A DNA stretch of 64,000 nucleotides from Ancylobacter moscoviensis (GCF_007559435.1 NZ_VMBP01000001.1:621406-685405), one strand, 5' to 3'; counted from the stretch's first letter, positions 18,390 through 27,764 are shown. The notes: generated from the sequence alone by a model not told the origin. Numbers and translations: made by a program.

Positions 18390-19610
18390 CTACGCGTCGC
18401 TCGCCAGCACGTGGTTGCGCACCAGCGGGTAGACCTGGCCCTTCCAGCGGCGGCCCGAGAACACGCCGTAATGGCCGACGCCGGCCTGCAGGTGGTGGCG
18501 GCGCAGATGCGGGCGCAGCGAGGAGCAGATGTCCTGCGCGGCGACGGTCTGGCCCACGGCGCAGATGTCGTCGCGCTCGCCCTCCACGGTGAGCAGCGCG
18601 GTGCGGCGGATGGCGCGGAAATCGATCCTTTCGCCGCGATAGGTGAGCACGCCGCGCGGCAGCTCGTGCTCCTGGAACACCTTGGCGATGGTCTCCAGAT
18701 AGAACTCGGCGGCGAGGTCGAGCACGGCGAAATACTCGTCGTAGAAGGTCTTGGCGGTGTGCGCCTTCTCGTGCTCGCCCATGGCGAGGTTCTCGAACAG
18801 CTCGACATGCGCCTTCACGTGGCGGTCGAGGTTCATCGCCATGAAGGCGCCGACCTGCACGAAGCCGGGATAGACCCGGCGGCCCGCACCGGCAAAGCCC
18901 GGCGGCACGGTGGCGATGAGGTTCTTCTCGAACCAGTCGAGCGGCTTGGAGGTGGCGAGCTCGTTGACCTTGGTCGGGTTGATGCGGGTGTCGACCGGCC
19001 CGGCCATCAGCGTCATGGAGCGCGGCTGGGCCGGGTCGTCCTGCTGGGCCATCACCGCCGCCGCGGCGAGCACCTGCACGCAGGGCTGGCAGACGGCGAG
19101 CAGGTGCCCGCCCTCGCCCATCGCCTGCGTGAAGCGGATGACGTGCTCGACATAGTCGTCGAAGCCGAAGCCGCCGGCGGCGAGCGGCACGTCGCGCGCA
19201 TTGTGCCAGTCGGTGACGTAGACGTCGTTCTCCGGCAGCAGGGTCTTCACCGTGTCCTGCAGCAGCGTGGCGAAATGGCCGGACAGCGGGGCGACGACGA
19301 GGATGCGCGGCTGCGGCTGGTCGATGTCCTTGGCGAAATGCAGCAGCGAGCCGAAGGGCAGCGCCAGCGCCACCTCCTCGCGCACCTCGACCTCGCGGTT
19401 GCCGACCGTGACGCGCTCGATGCCGAAGGCGGGGCGGTGGTGGCTGAGGCCGGCGCGCTCGATCATCTCGAAGGCGGCGGAGAGATTGCGCAGCACGGCG
19501 CTGTCGCCGAAGCCGCCCATGGCGGTGCTGAGGACCCGCCGGGAGAGGCGCGCCGCCACGCGGACGGGATCGAACAGATCGGTCTGGGCCTGATAGGCGG
19601 CGTAGATCAT
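18390..19610 (-). CDS. phaZ: intracellular polyhydroxyalkanoate depolymerase
   Basis: Mobilises stored poly-3-hydroxybutyrate granules. The 406-residue alpha/beta-hydrolase has a cysteine nucleophile in LLAVCQPCVQVL (near residue 175) in place of the serine lipase box, as is typical of this intracellular PhaZ type. The catalytic Asp is in TVEGERDD and the His in GVGHYGVFSGRRW. The N-terminus begins MIYAAYQAQTDLFDPVR, as in the family. Its presence indicates a PHB-storing organism. Confidence 0.94.
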   Translation of the reverse strand: MIYAAYQAQTDLFDPVRVAARLSRRVLSTAMGGFGDSAVLRNLSAAFEMIERAGLSHHRPAFGIERVTVGNREVEVREEVALALPFGSLLHFAKDIDQPQPRILVVAPLSGHFATLLQDTVKTLLPENDVYVTDWHNARDVPLAAGGFGFDDYVEHVIRFTQAMGEGGHLLAVCQPCVQVLAAAAVMAQQDDPAQPRSMTLMAGPVDTRINPTKVNELATSKPLDWFEKNLIATVPPGFAGAGRRVYPGFVQVGAFMAMNLDRHVKAHVELFENLAMGEHEKAHTAKTFYDEYFAVLDLAAEFYLETIAKVFQEHELPRGVLTYRGERIDFRAIRRTALLTVEGERDDICAVGQTVAAQDICSSLRPHLRRHHLQAGVGHYGVFSGRRWKGQVYPLVRNHVLASDA

Positions 19611-19975
19611 CGGCGGCGGGTCTTGTGGCAGGAGGTGGGGCGGCCGGTGAGGCAGCGGGTGATGCGGTTCGCGCGGCGCGGGCCGGGCGGGAGGATTAAG
19701 GGCCCGCCCCGGGGAGAGGACAGGTTAGCGGGCGCGGGCGGTGCGGGCGATACGACGAAGGACGCGCCGCGGGGCGCATCTAGGGTGGAATCGTAAGGGG
19801 TGAACGGCGCGCTTGCCAAGAGCGGGGCTTTCAGGCGGTTCCGCCGCGCCGCTTCCGGGCGGCTTCGCCCGGTCCGCCGGGGCGTCCCGGCGGGCGCCGG
19901 ATCGGGAATGGCACGAATAGTGTTTGCCCTGCGGCAACCGATCATCATCGCCCACCCGACACAGGACGCACGCCC
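19611..19975. other. 365-base divergent intergenic region
   Basis: Lies between the divergent phaZ and GST genes and must contain both promoters. I see no gene, no member of the repeat families and no clear dyad. Confidence 0.5.
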
Positions 19976-20929
19976 ATGGCCGCCGCCCCGACCTCCAAAT
20001 CCCGCTCCGCGCCCCGCGCCAAGCCCGGATCGCGAGCGAAGACCGGGGCCGAGGGACCCGCTGCCAAAGAGCCGGTTGCCAAGGCGCCCGTCACCAAGGC
20101 AGGCGTTGCCAAAGCAGGCGTTGCCAAGGCAGGTGTCGTCAAGAAATCGGCCGTCCCGTCGAAAACCGCCACGGCAACACCCTCCGCGCCCGCCCCGGCG
20201 AAGGCGGGAAAGCCGTCCGCGCCGAAGGGCGCGAAACCGGCGGACAAGCCGAAGACCGGACCGGCGGCCGCTGTGGCGACGGCCACGCTGACGATCAGTA
20301 GCAAGAACTATTCCTCATGGTCGCTGCGCGGCTTCCTGCTGTGCCGGCTGGCCGGGCTCGACATCGCCGAGGCGCGGGTCTCGGCCGAGGATCCCTCGAT
20401 CCGCGCCGAGCTGCTGCTGCAATCCTCCTCCTTCCTCGTGCCGCGTCTCGACCATGACGGCCTGCGCATCTGGGACACGCTGGCCATCGGCGAGTACCTG
20501 CATGAATTGAAGCCAGAGGCCAGGCTTCTGCCCACGGATCGCGCAGCGCGGGCGCATTGCCGCTCCATCGCCGGCGAGATGCATTCGGGCTTCGCCAATC
20601 TGCGCTCGGCGCTGCCGATGAACATCAAGGCGCGCCATCCCGGCTTCAAGGTGTGGACCGGCGCGCAGGGCGACATACTGCGCATCGTCACCATCTGGAC
20701 CGGCTGCCTGAAGGCCTATGGCGGGCCGTATCTGTTCGGCGCGGCGCCGACGCTGGCGGACGCGATGTACGCGCCGGTGTGCTCGCGCTTCACCACCTAT
20801 GACGTGCCGCTCGACCCGGCGAGCCGGGCCTATTGCAGGACCATCCTGGCGCTGCCGGCGATGAAGGAATGGACCGCCGCCGCGCTGGCCGAGCCGGACG
20901 AGCTGGAGGAGCTCGACGTCGAGTTCTGA
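19976..20929 (+). CDS. glutathione S-transferase family protein with Lys/Ala/Pro-rich N-terminal tail
   Basis: The C-terminal ~215 residues are a typical GST: the thioredoxin-like domain starts TLTISSKNYSSWSLRGFLLC with the SSWSLR active-site turn, then VPRLDHDGLRIWDTLAIGEYL, then an all-helical domain. The first ~100 residues are unlike GSTs. They are rich in Lys, Ala, Pro, Val and Thr and contain tandem pentapeptides (VAKAG three times) and AKAGKPSAPKGAKPADKPK-like sequence resembling histone H1/HU C-terminal tails. The tail is continuous with the GST frame, and no start with a good ribosome-binding site is evident at the domain boundary. ATG 19976 has AGGA ten bases upstream. Confidence 0.88.
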   Translation: MAAAPTSKSRSAPRAKPGSRAKTGAEGPAAKEPVAKAPVTKAGVAKAGVAKAGVVKKSAVPSKTATATPSAPAPAKAGKPSAPKGAKPADKPKTGPAAAVATATLTISSKNYSSWSLRGFLLCRLAGLDIAEARVSAEDPSIRAELLLQSSSFLVPRLDHDGLRIWDTLAIGEYLHELKPEARLLPTDRAARAHCRSIAGEMHSGFANLRSALPMNIKARHPGFKVWTGAQGDILRIVTIWTGCLKAYGGPYLFGAAPTLADAMYAPVCSRFTTYDVPLDPASRAYCRTILALPAMKEWTAAALAEPDELEELDVEF

Positions 20930-20950
20930 GGAGGAGGCGGTTCCCCGAGA

Positions 20951-21049
20951 CGTGGATGGCCGGGACAGGCCCGGCCATGACGTCGTTTGGGCGGTGGCGG
21001 TTGTGACGGGAATACCGTCATGCCCGGCCTTGGGCCGGGCATCCATGAC
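20951..21049. repeat. two REP-like palindromes, left of the GIY-YIG gene
   Basis: The first (20951-20987) is nearly identical, 35 of 37 bases, to the copy at 21381-21417 and in the same orientation. The second (21016-21049, CGTCATGCCCGGCC...GGCATCCATGAC) is in opposite orientation. They occupy most of the space between the GST and GIY-YIG genes. Confidence 0.8.
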
Positions 21050-21072
21050 TTTGTTCGGAACCGGGAAACGAT

Positions 21073-21363
21073 CTAGCGCAGTATTTCCTCATAGAGATCG
21101 CGCCATTCGGCATTGCCCGCGTGAATGAGCCGTACTTTCCAGGCACGGGGCCAGTGCTTGATGTTCTTCTCGCGCTGGATGGCGGCGGTAATGTCGTCAT
21201 GGCGTTCGAAATAGACGAGGGATTTCAGCCCGTGCCGCCGGGTGAAGCCGTCGACATTGCCCTCCCGATGCTCCCAGACGCGGCGGGGAAGATCGGAAGT
21301 CACGCCGACATAAAGGGTGCCGTTCGGCCGGTTGGTCAGGATGTAGACGAAGCCACCCTTCAT
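21073..21363 (-). CDS. GIY-YIG nuclease superfamily protein
   Basis: A 96-residue single-domain GIY-YIG protein of the UPF0213/YhbQ-like type. The GIY and YIG elements read VYILTN and LYVGVT, with the following RRVWEH carrying the catalytic Arg helix. The usual FTRRHGLKSLVYFE and AIQREKNIKHWPR blocks follow. ATG 21363 is chosen because the motif starts six residues later; upstream the frame only reads through a REP-like repeat. DNA target and function are unknown. It is bracketed by near-identical REP-like palindromes. Confidence 0.9.
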   Translation of the reverse strand: MKGGFVYILTNRPNGTLYVGVTSDLPRRVWEHREGNVDGFTRRHGLKSLVYFERHDDITAAIQREKNIKHWPRAWKVRLIHAGNAEWRDLYEEILR

Positions 21364-21380
21364 GTCGCCAGCATGGCAAT

Positions 21381-21417
21381 CGTAGATGGCCGGGACAAGC
21401 CCGGCCATGACGTCGTT
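21381..21417. repeat. REP-like palindrome, right of the GIY-YIG gene
   Basis: A directly repeated copy of 20951-20987 with two differences, offset by 430 bases. It lies 17 bases upstream of the GIY-YIG start and just downstream of the polA stop. Confidence 0.8.
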
Positions 21418-21446
21418 CAGATGGGGGAGGTACGCATTCGCCGGTG

Positions 21447-24395
21447 CTAGTGCGCCTCGTCCCAATTCGAAGCCGCGCGGGCGTCGACCTTCAGCGGCAC
21501 CTCGAGAGCGACGGCCGGGAACGGCGCCAGCTCCATCACCTCGCGCACCACCGGGATGGTGGCGCCGACCTCGTCGTCCGGGACCTCGAAGATCAGCTCG
21601 TCATGCACCTGCAGCAGCATGCGGGCGGAGAGCCCCGCCTTCTCCAGCGCCGGTTCCATGCGCGCCATGGCGCGGCGGATGATGTCCGCCGCCGAGCCCT
21701 GCAGGCGGGCGTTGATCGCCGCGCGCTCGTTGAAGGCGCGGATGGAGGGGTTCTTGGCGGATATGTCGGGGTAGTGGCAGCGCCGGCCGAACAGCGTCTC
21801 CACATAGCCGTGCTCGCGCGCGAAGTTGCGGGTCTCGTCCATATAGGCGCGGATGCCGGGGAAGCGCTCGAAATAGCGCTTGATGTAGGCGCCGGCCTCC
21901 TCTCGCGGGATGGAGAGCTGGTTGGCGAGCCCGAAGGCCGAGATGCCGTAGATGATGCCGAAATTGATCGCCTTGGCGCGCCGGCGCACCTCGCCGGGCA
22001 TGCCCTCGATCGGCACGCCGAACATCTCGGACGCCGTCATCGCGTGGATGTCGAGCCCGTCCTGGAAGGCCTGCCGCAGCGAGGGGGTGTCGGCGATCTC
22101 GGCGAGCAGGCGCAGCTCGATCTGCGAATAGTCGGCTGAGATCAGCTTGTGGCCCGGCGCGGCGATGAAGGCCTGGCGGATCTTGCGGCCTTCCTCGGTG
22201 CGCACCGGGATGTTCTGCAGGTTCGGCTCGGAGGAGGAGAGCCGGCCCGTCGTGGTGGCGGCGAGCGCGAAGGAGGTGTGCACGCGCCCGGTCTCGGGGT
22301 GCACATAGCCCGGCAGCGCGTCGGTATAGGTGGATTTGAGCTTCTGCAGCTGGCGCCAGTCGAGGATGCGGCGCGGCAGCTCATGGCCCTGCTCGGCCAG
22401 TTCCTCCAGCACGTCGGCGCCGGTGGACCAGGCGCCGGTCGGGGTCTTGCGGCCGCCGGGGATCTGCATCTTGCCGAACAGGATGTCGCCGAGCTGCTTG
22501 GGCGAGCCGGGGTTGAAGGTCTCCCCCGCCATCTCGGAGATCTCGGCCTCCAGCCGGCCCATCCCTTGAGCGAACTCGCCGGACAGGCGCGAGAGCATCT
22601 GCCGGTCGATCGTGATGCCGCGCGCTTCCATCCGCGCGAGCACGGTGACGAGCGGGCGCTCCAGCGTCTCGTAGACCGTGGCCTTGCCCTCGGCGGCGAG
22701 GCGGGGCTTGAGCACCTGCCACAGGCGCAGCGTGACGTCGGCGTCCTCGGCAGCGTAGTCGCTCGCCTTGTCGATGGGCGCGCGGTCGAAGCGGATCTGT
22801 CCCTTGCCCTTGCCGCAGATCTCCTCGTACTTGATCGGCGTGTGGCCGAGCCAGCGCATGGAGAGCGGGTCCATGCCATGCGGCGAGGCGCCGGCGTCGA
22901 GCACATAGGAGACCAGCATCGTGTCGTCATAGGCGACGAGCTCGATGCCGAGGCGCTTCAGGATCAGCCAGTCATATTTGAGGTTCTGGCCGATCTTGAG
23001 CACGCCGGGGTGCTCCATCAGCGGCTTGATGGCGGCGATGGCGTCGTCGAGCGGGATCTGGTTCGGCAGCAGGCCTTCGCTGAACAGGCCCTCGTCGCCG
23101 CCCTTGTGGGCGAGCGGGACGTAGCAGGCCTCGTTCGGCGCGGTGGCCAGCGAGAAGCCGACGATCTCCGCCTGCATCGGGTCGAGGCCGGTGGTCTCGG
23201 TGTCGACCGCGATGAGCCCGAGCTCGAAGGCGCGGGCGACCCATTCGCGGAGCCGCTCCAGCGTGGTGACGGTCTCGTATTTCGAGCGGTCGACCGGCGT
23301 GGTCGCCGCCTCCTTGATGCGGGCGGCGGAAAGCGCCTGCGGCGTGAAGCCTTCGCCGAGGGCCGCGGCCGCCTCGGTCGGGATGGCCGGTTCCTTCGTC
23401 TCCGGGTCGAGCCCGGCGGCGAGCAGCGCGGTCTCCGCCCCGCCCGCGCGGAGGCCAGGGTCGGGCTCGATGGCGCCGGCGTCGATCTCGTAGGCCTCGG
23501 CGACGCGGCGGGTCAGCGTGGTGAACTCCATCGCCTTGAGGAAGGCGATGAGGCGCTTGCCCTCCGGCTCGACCACGGCGATGTCGTCGAGCGGCACGTC
23601 GAGCGGCACGTCGCGCTTGAGCGTCACCAGCTCGCGCGACAGCCGGGCCTGATCGGCGAACTCGATGAGGTTCTCGCGCCGCTTGGTCTGCTTGATCTCG
23701 CCGGCGCGGGCGAGCAGCGTGTCGAGGTCGCCATATTCGGCGAGCAGCTGGGCGGCGGTCTTGATGCCGATGCCCGGCACGCCCGGCACGTTGTCGACCG
23801 AATCGCCGGCGAGCGACTGCACGTCGACCACCTTCTCGGGGCCGACGCCGAACTTCTCGACCACCTCCCCGGCGCCGATGGCGCGGTCCTTCATCGGGTC
23901 GTACATGCGCACGCGCGCATCGACGAGCTGCATCAGGTCCTTGTCGGAGGAGATGATGGTGACGAGCGCGCCCTTGGCCTTGGCGAGTTCGGCATAGGTC
24001 GCCATCAGGTCGTCGGCCTCGTACTTGTCCTGCTCGACGCAGGCGAGGTCGAAGGCGCGGGTGGCCTCGCGGATGAGCGGGAACTGCGGGCGCAGGTCCT
24101 CCGGCAGGTCCGGGCGCTGGGCCTTGTAGAGCGGGTAGATGTCCTTGCGGAAGGTCTGCTCGGACTTGTCGAACACGACCGCCAGATGCGTCGGCTTCGG
24201 CTCGAAGCCCTGCGCCCGCACCAGCTTCCACAGCATGTTGCAGAACCCCGCCACGGCGCCGACCGGGAGCTTGTCCGAGGTGCGGGTCAGCGGCGGCAGC
24301 GCGTGATAGGCGCGGAAGATATAGGCGGAACCGTCGATCAGGACGACGTGGTCGCCGGCTTCGACGGGATCCTGGCGGGGGTCTTGCTCGGGCAT
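21447..24395 (-). CDS. polA: DNA polymerase I
   Basis: Repair and Okazaki-fragment processing polymerase of 982 residues. The 5'-3' exonuclease domain (about 15-310) has VLIDGSAYIFRAYHAL and IISSDKDLMQL. The 3'-5' proofreading domain (about 385-580) keeps the DEDD-type acids in AVDTETTGLDP, GQNLKYDW and AAEDADVTLRL. The polymerase domain (about 600-980) has SADYSQIELRLLAEI, RRAKAINFGIIYG and LLQVHDELIFEVP. All three activities therefore look intact. ATG 24395 has GGAG six bases upstream and begins the family-like N-terminus. Confidence 0.97.
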   Translation of the reverse strand: MPEQDPRQDPVEAGDHVVLIDGSAYIFRAYHALPPLTRTSDKLPVGAVAGFCNMLWKLVRAQGFEPKPTHLAVVFDKSEQTFRKDIYPLYKAQRPDLPEDLRPQFPLIREATRAFDLACVEQDKYEADDLMATYAELAKAKGALVTIISSDKDLMQLVDARVRMYDPMKDRAIGAGEVVEKFGVGPEKVVDVQSLAGDSVDNVPGVPGIGIKTAAQLLAEYGDLDTLLARAGEIKQTKRRENLIEFADQARLSRELVTLKRDVPLDVPLDDIAVVEPEGKRLIAFLKAMEFTTLTRRVAEAYEIDAGAIEPDPGLRAGGAETALLAAGLDPETKEPAIPTEAAAALGEGFTPQALSAARIKEAATTPVDRSKYETVTTLERLREWVARAFELGLIAVDTETTGLDPMQAEIVGFSLATAPNEACYVPLAHKGGDEGLFSEGLLPNQIPLDDAIAAIKPLMEHPGVLKIGQNLKYDWLILKRLGIELVAYDDTMLVSYVLDAGASPHGMDPLSMRWLGHTPIKYEEICGKGKGQIRFDRAPIDKASDYAAEDADVTLRLWQVLKPRLAAEGKATVYETLERPLVTVLARMEARGITIDRQMLSRLSGEFAQGMGRLEAEISEMAGETFNPGSPKQLGDILFGKMQIPGGRKTPTGAWSTGADVLEELAEQGHELPRRILDWRQLQKLKSTYTDALPGYVHPETGRVHTSFALAATTTGRLSSSEPNLQNIPVRTEEGRKIRQAFIAAPGHKLISADYSQIELRLLAEIADTPSLRQAFQDGLDIHAMTASEMFGVPIEGMPGEVRRRAKAINFGIIYGISAFGLANQLSIPREEAGAYIKRYFERFPGIRAYMDETRNFAREHGYVETLFGRRCHYPDISAKNPSIRAFNERAAINARLQGSAADIIRRAMARMEPALEKAGLSARMLLQVHDELIFEVPDDEVGATIPVVREVMELAPFPAVALEVPLKVDARAASNWDEAH

Positions 24396-24518
24396 TCGGG
24401 GCTCCGTTGGGAGCGGGCAAGCCCACCCCAATTCTCGATTGCCTGAGCTGTGCTCAGGCGGGCGCACGATGCCCGAAGCCCACCGGCCGGGCAACCATCC
24501 CGGCCCTCTTCCGAGCAC

Positions 24519-24608
24519 CGTCATGCCCGGCCTTGTCCCGGGCATCCACGACTTCATGCCCGGAGCGACGGAAGTCGTGGATGGCCGGGCCAAGCCCGGC
24601 CATGACCG
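24519..24608. repeat. pair of REP-like palindromes in opposite orientation
   Basis: Copies at 24519-24550 (CGTCATGCCCGGCC...GGGCATCCACG) and 24576-24608 (CGTGGATGGCCGGGC...GGCCATGACCG), separated by 25 bases containing a degenerate half (ACTTCATGCCCGG...GAAGT). They lie in the divergent gap between polA and truA (24396-24684), which otherwise holds only promoter sequence. Confidence 0.8.
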
Positions 24609-24684
24609 TGTTCGTGGGTGGCCCAGGCGCGGCGAGGATGACGCCGCGCCTTCCCGGCGCTACAGAGCGCGCAGGAAGTGAACC

Positions 24685-25437
24685 ATGCCCCGCTACAAGC
24701 TCACCATCGAATATGACGGCACGCCCTTCGTCGGCTGGCAGATCCAGGCCGAGGGAGCGAGCGTGCAGGGCGTGCTGGCCGAGGCGGTGAAGCGCTTCGC
24801 CGGCGAGGCGGCGGCGGTGCACGGGGCCGGGCGCACCGATGCCGGCGTGCACGCCACGGGGCAGGTCGCGCATGTCGAGCTCACACGCGACTGGCGGCCG
24901 GACACGGTGCGCGACGCCATGAACGCGCATCTGCGCCCGCATCCCGTCGCGGTGCTGGCCGCCGAGCGTGCGGCGGACGATTTCCACGCCCGCTTTTCGG
25001 CCGTCGGCCGGCGCTATGTCTACCGCATCATCGCCCGCCGGCCGGACCTCGCGCTGGAGCGCGACCGGGCGTGGCGGGTGCTGCGCCCGCTCGACGCGCA
25101 AGCGATGGCGCAGGGCGCTGCGCGCCTCGTCGGCCGGCACGACTTCACCACCTTCCGGGCGGTGGGCTGCCAGGCCGCCTCGCCGGTGAAGACGCTCGAC
25201 CGGCTGGAGGTGGAGACGGTGCCCGTCGAGGGGCCGGGCATGGAGGTGCGGGTGCACGCGGCGGCGCGCTCCTTCCTGCACCATCAGGTGCGCTCCATGG
25301 TCGGCACGCTGGTGAAGGTCGGCGAGGGTGCCTGGACGCCGGACGACGTCACCGCCGCTTTGGAGGCGAAGGACCGCACGCGCTGCGGCCCGATGGCGCC
25401 GGCGGCGGGGCTCTATCTGGCGGAAGTGACGTATTGA
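24685..25437 (+). CDS. truA: tRNA pseudouridine(38-40) synthase
   Basis: Isomerises uridines 38-40 in the tRNA anticodon arm. The 250-residue protein has the catalytic Asp in [17 protein letters not shown] (near residue 52), [17 protein letters not shown], and the C-terminal [17 protein letters not shown] motif. Length is normal. It is often next to fmt-def in this group but here follows polA divergently. Confidence 0.96.
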   Translation: MPRYKLTIEYDGTPFVGWQIQAEGASVQGVLAEAVKRFAGEAAAVHGAGRTDAGVHATGQVAHVELTRDWRPDTVRDAMNAHLRPHPVAVLAAERAADDFHARFSAVGRRYVYRIIARRPDLALERDRAWRVLRPLDAQAMAQGAARLVGRHDFTTFRAVGCQAASPVKTLDRLEVETVPVEGPGMEVRVHAAARSFLHHQVRSMVGTLVKVGEGAWTPDDVTAALEAKDRTRCGPMAPAAGLYLAEVTY

Positions 25438-25467
25438 GGCGCGCCGGCCTGAGGTCGGCGCCGCGCC

Positions 25468-26802
25468 TCAGAGCTTCGGCAGGGCTTCCATGAAGCGCAC
25501 CGGCGCGCCCTGCGCGGGCGTGAGCAACTCGCCTTCCCACATGACGCGGGCGCCGCGCAGCAGCGTGCCGACCGGCCAGCCCGTCACCTCGACGCCGTCA
25601 TAGGGGGTCCAGCCGGGCTTGGAGGCGATCCAGCCGTTGCGGATGGTCTCGCGGCGCTTGAGGTCGACGACGGTGAAGTCCGCGTCGTAGCCGACGGCGA
25701 TCCGGCCCTTGGTGGCGATGTTGAAGATGCGGGCCGGACCGGCGCTCGACAGGTCAACAAAGCGCTCCAGCGTCAGGCGGCCGGCATTCACATGGTCGAG
25801 CATGGTGGGCACCAGCGTCTGCACGCCGGTCATGCCCGAGGGGCTCGCCGGATAGGGCTTGGCCTTCTCCTCCAGCGTGTGCGGGGCATGGTCGGAGCCG
25901 AGCACGTCGACGACACCCTCCGCGAGGCCGTGCCAGAGCGCGGCGCGGTGGCGCGCCTCGCGCACCGGCGGGTTCATCTGCACCAGTGAGCCGAGCCTGG
26001 CGTACCAGCTCGCATCCATGGTGAGGTGGTGCGGCGTGACCTCGACGGTGGCGACGTCCTTGTGGGCGCGCAGGAACTCGATCTCCTCCTGCGAGGTGAC
26101 GTGCAGCACGTGCACGCGCTTGCCCTCCTCGCGGGCGAGGTTGACGAGGCGGGTGGTGGCGGTGAGCGCCGCGATCTCGTCGCGCCAGACCGGATGCGAG
26201 GAGGCGTCGCCCTCCACGCGCAGATGCTTGCGCTCGTCGAGGCGCGGCTCGTGCTCGCAATGGAAGGCGGCGCGGCGGCGGATCACCTTGAGGATGGCGC
26301 GCACGCCGGGATCGTCGGCCACCAGCAGCGAGCCGGTGGAGGAGCCGATGAACACCTTGATGCCGGCGGCGCCGGGCAGCATCTCCAGCTCCGGCAGATC
26401 CTTCACATTGTCATGGGTGCCGCCGACGAAGAAGGCGAAGTCGCAGTGCATGCGGCCGGTGGCGCGGGCGATCTTGTCTTCCAGCGCGCTCGCCGAGGTG
26501 GTGAGCGGGTTGGTGTTCGGCATCTCGAACACGGCGGTGACGCCGCCCATGACCGCCGCGCGGGACCCCGATTCGAGGTCCTCCTTGTGCTCCATGCCGG
26601 GCTCGCGGAAATGCACCTGGGTGTCGATGACGCCGGGCAGGAGGTGCAGGCCGGTGCAGTCCACCGTCTCGTCGGCCCGGTCGGGCGAGAAGGAGCCGAT
26701 GCCGGCGATGCGGCCGGCGCGGATGCCGACGTCGCGCGCGCCGATGCCGTCCTGGTTCACCACCGTGCCGCCCTTGAGCAGGAGATCGAAGGTCTCGGTC
26801 AT
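25468..26802 (-). CDS. pyrC: dihydroorotase (amidohydrolase superfamily)
   Basis: Cyclises carbamoyl-aspartate to dihydroorotate in pyrimidine synthesis. The 444-residue class I-type enzyme has metal ligands in DTQVHFREPG, HCEHEP, HVLHVTS and GSDHAPHT. A Lys lies in GIKVFIGSS at the position that is usually carboxylated. The C-terminus returns to the amidohydrolase beta-sandwich (DFTVVDLKRR). Substrate assignment over allantoinase or hydantoinase rests on overall pattern. GAGGA lies seven bases before ATG 26802. Confidence 0.88.
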   Translation of the reverse strand: MTETFDLLLKGGTVVNQDGIGARDVGIRAGRIAGIGSFSPDRADETVDCTGLHLLPGVIDTQVHFREPGMEHKEDLESGSRAAVMGGVTAVFEMPNTNPLTTSASALEDKIARATGRMHCDFAFFVGGTHDNVKDLPELEMLPGAAGIKVFIGSSTGSLLVADDPGVRAILKVIRRRAAFHCEHEPRLDERKHLRVEGDASSHPVWRDEIAALTATTRLVNLAREEGKRVHVLHVTSQEEIEFLRAHKDVATVEVTPHHLTMDASWYARLGSLVQMNPPVREARHRAALWHGLAEGVVDVLGSDHAPHTLEEKAKPYPASPSGMTGVQTLVPTMLDHVNAGRLTLERFVDLSSAGPARIFNIATKGRIAVGYDADFTVVDLKRRETIRNGWIASKPGWTPYDGVEVTGWPVGTLLRGARVMWEGELLTPAQGAPVRFMEALPKL

Positions 26803-26918
26803 GATGATGTCCTCGCCGGTGATGGAACGCGGGTGGTGAGCGCGCGCACGCTCTTACGCCATATCCCGCGCCAGCGGAACGCCCGTGGCGCCGGGGCCGG
26901 GCGTTCGTCGGGCGCGGG

Positions 26919-27551
26919 TCAGGTGAGCCCCGGGAACAGGGCGCGCAGGCTCGCCACCAGCATTTCCATGGCGATCGCCGCCAGCACCATGCCCATCAGC
27001 CGCTTGGTGACGGTCATCACCGTGGGCGAGAGCACCCGGCCGATGAAGGGGCCGGCGATCAGCGTCGTGCCGAGCAAGGCGAGGAAGGCGAGGATGCCGA
27101 TGGCCAGCGCGGCGTAGTCGCCGGTGTGCTGCGCGGTGTCGGCATAGACGATGAGGGCGGAGATGGTGCCCGGCCCCATCAGGATGGGGATGCCGAGCGG
27201 ATAGAAGGCGACGTTGCTGGCGCTGGCGAAGGTCGCCTTCTCCGCCCCCGAGCCACCATGGGTGGCGCTGTCCTCGCCGTGCAGCATGGACAGGGCGATG
27301 AGCAGCACGATGAGCCCGCCGGCGAGGCGGAAATGGTTCACGTCGAGGCCGAAGAAGCCGAGGATCGCCTGCCCCGCCACCGCCGAGACGAAGCAGCCCA
27401 CCGCCACCGTGGCGAGCACGAGGATGGCGGTGCGGCGCTGCTCGCCCTCGCTCATGCCGGAGGTGAGCGACAGGAAGATCGGCAGGTTGGCGATCGGGTT
27501 CATGATCGCGAACAGGGCGGCGAAGACCTTGGCGGCGAAGGCGAAATCCAT
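26919..27551 (-). CDS. MarC family (UPF0056) integral membrane protein
   Basis: A 210-residue inner-membrane protein with six hydrophobic segments. Family marks are FAIMNPIANLPIFLSLT near residue 15, the repeat-related FYPLGIPILMGPGTISALI near 120, and LMGMVLAAIAMEML near the end. Its role is unknown; the old link to multiple antibiotic resistance was not upheld in E. coli. ATG 27551 is chosen because the first helix starts there; longer frames upstream read through non-coding sequence. Confidence 0.93.
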   Translation of the reverse strand: MDFAFAAKVFAALFAIMNPIANLPIFLSLTSGMSEGEQRRTAILVLATVAVGCFVSAVAGQAILGFFGLDVNHFRLAGGLIVLLIALSMLHGEDSATHGGSGAEKATFASASNVAFYPLGIPILMGPGTISALIVYADTAQHTGDYAALAIGILAFLALLGTTLIAGPFIGRVLSPTVMTVTKRLMGMVLAAIAMEMLVASLRALFPGLT

Positions 27552-27764
27552 CGGTGCTGCTCTCTCCCTCCGGCAGGGCGGGCCGTGCCTTTGTCCAGTC
27601 GGGCGTGGCGGATGCCGGTCCTTGTAGCAGGAACCGCGCACCTGCGTCCGCCCTCGTCATGCCTTCGAGGACGCGGGACGGCGGTGCCGGAGGGCGCGCC
27701 GGCGCATGCCCGCTCCGCCCGCCGCGCTCTTGTGCGGGCCGCGCGGGCGTGGCAATCCGCCTGC

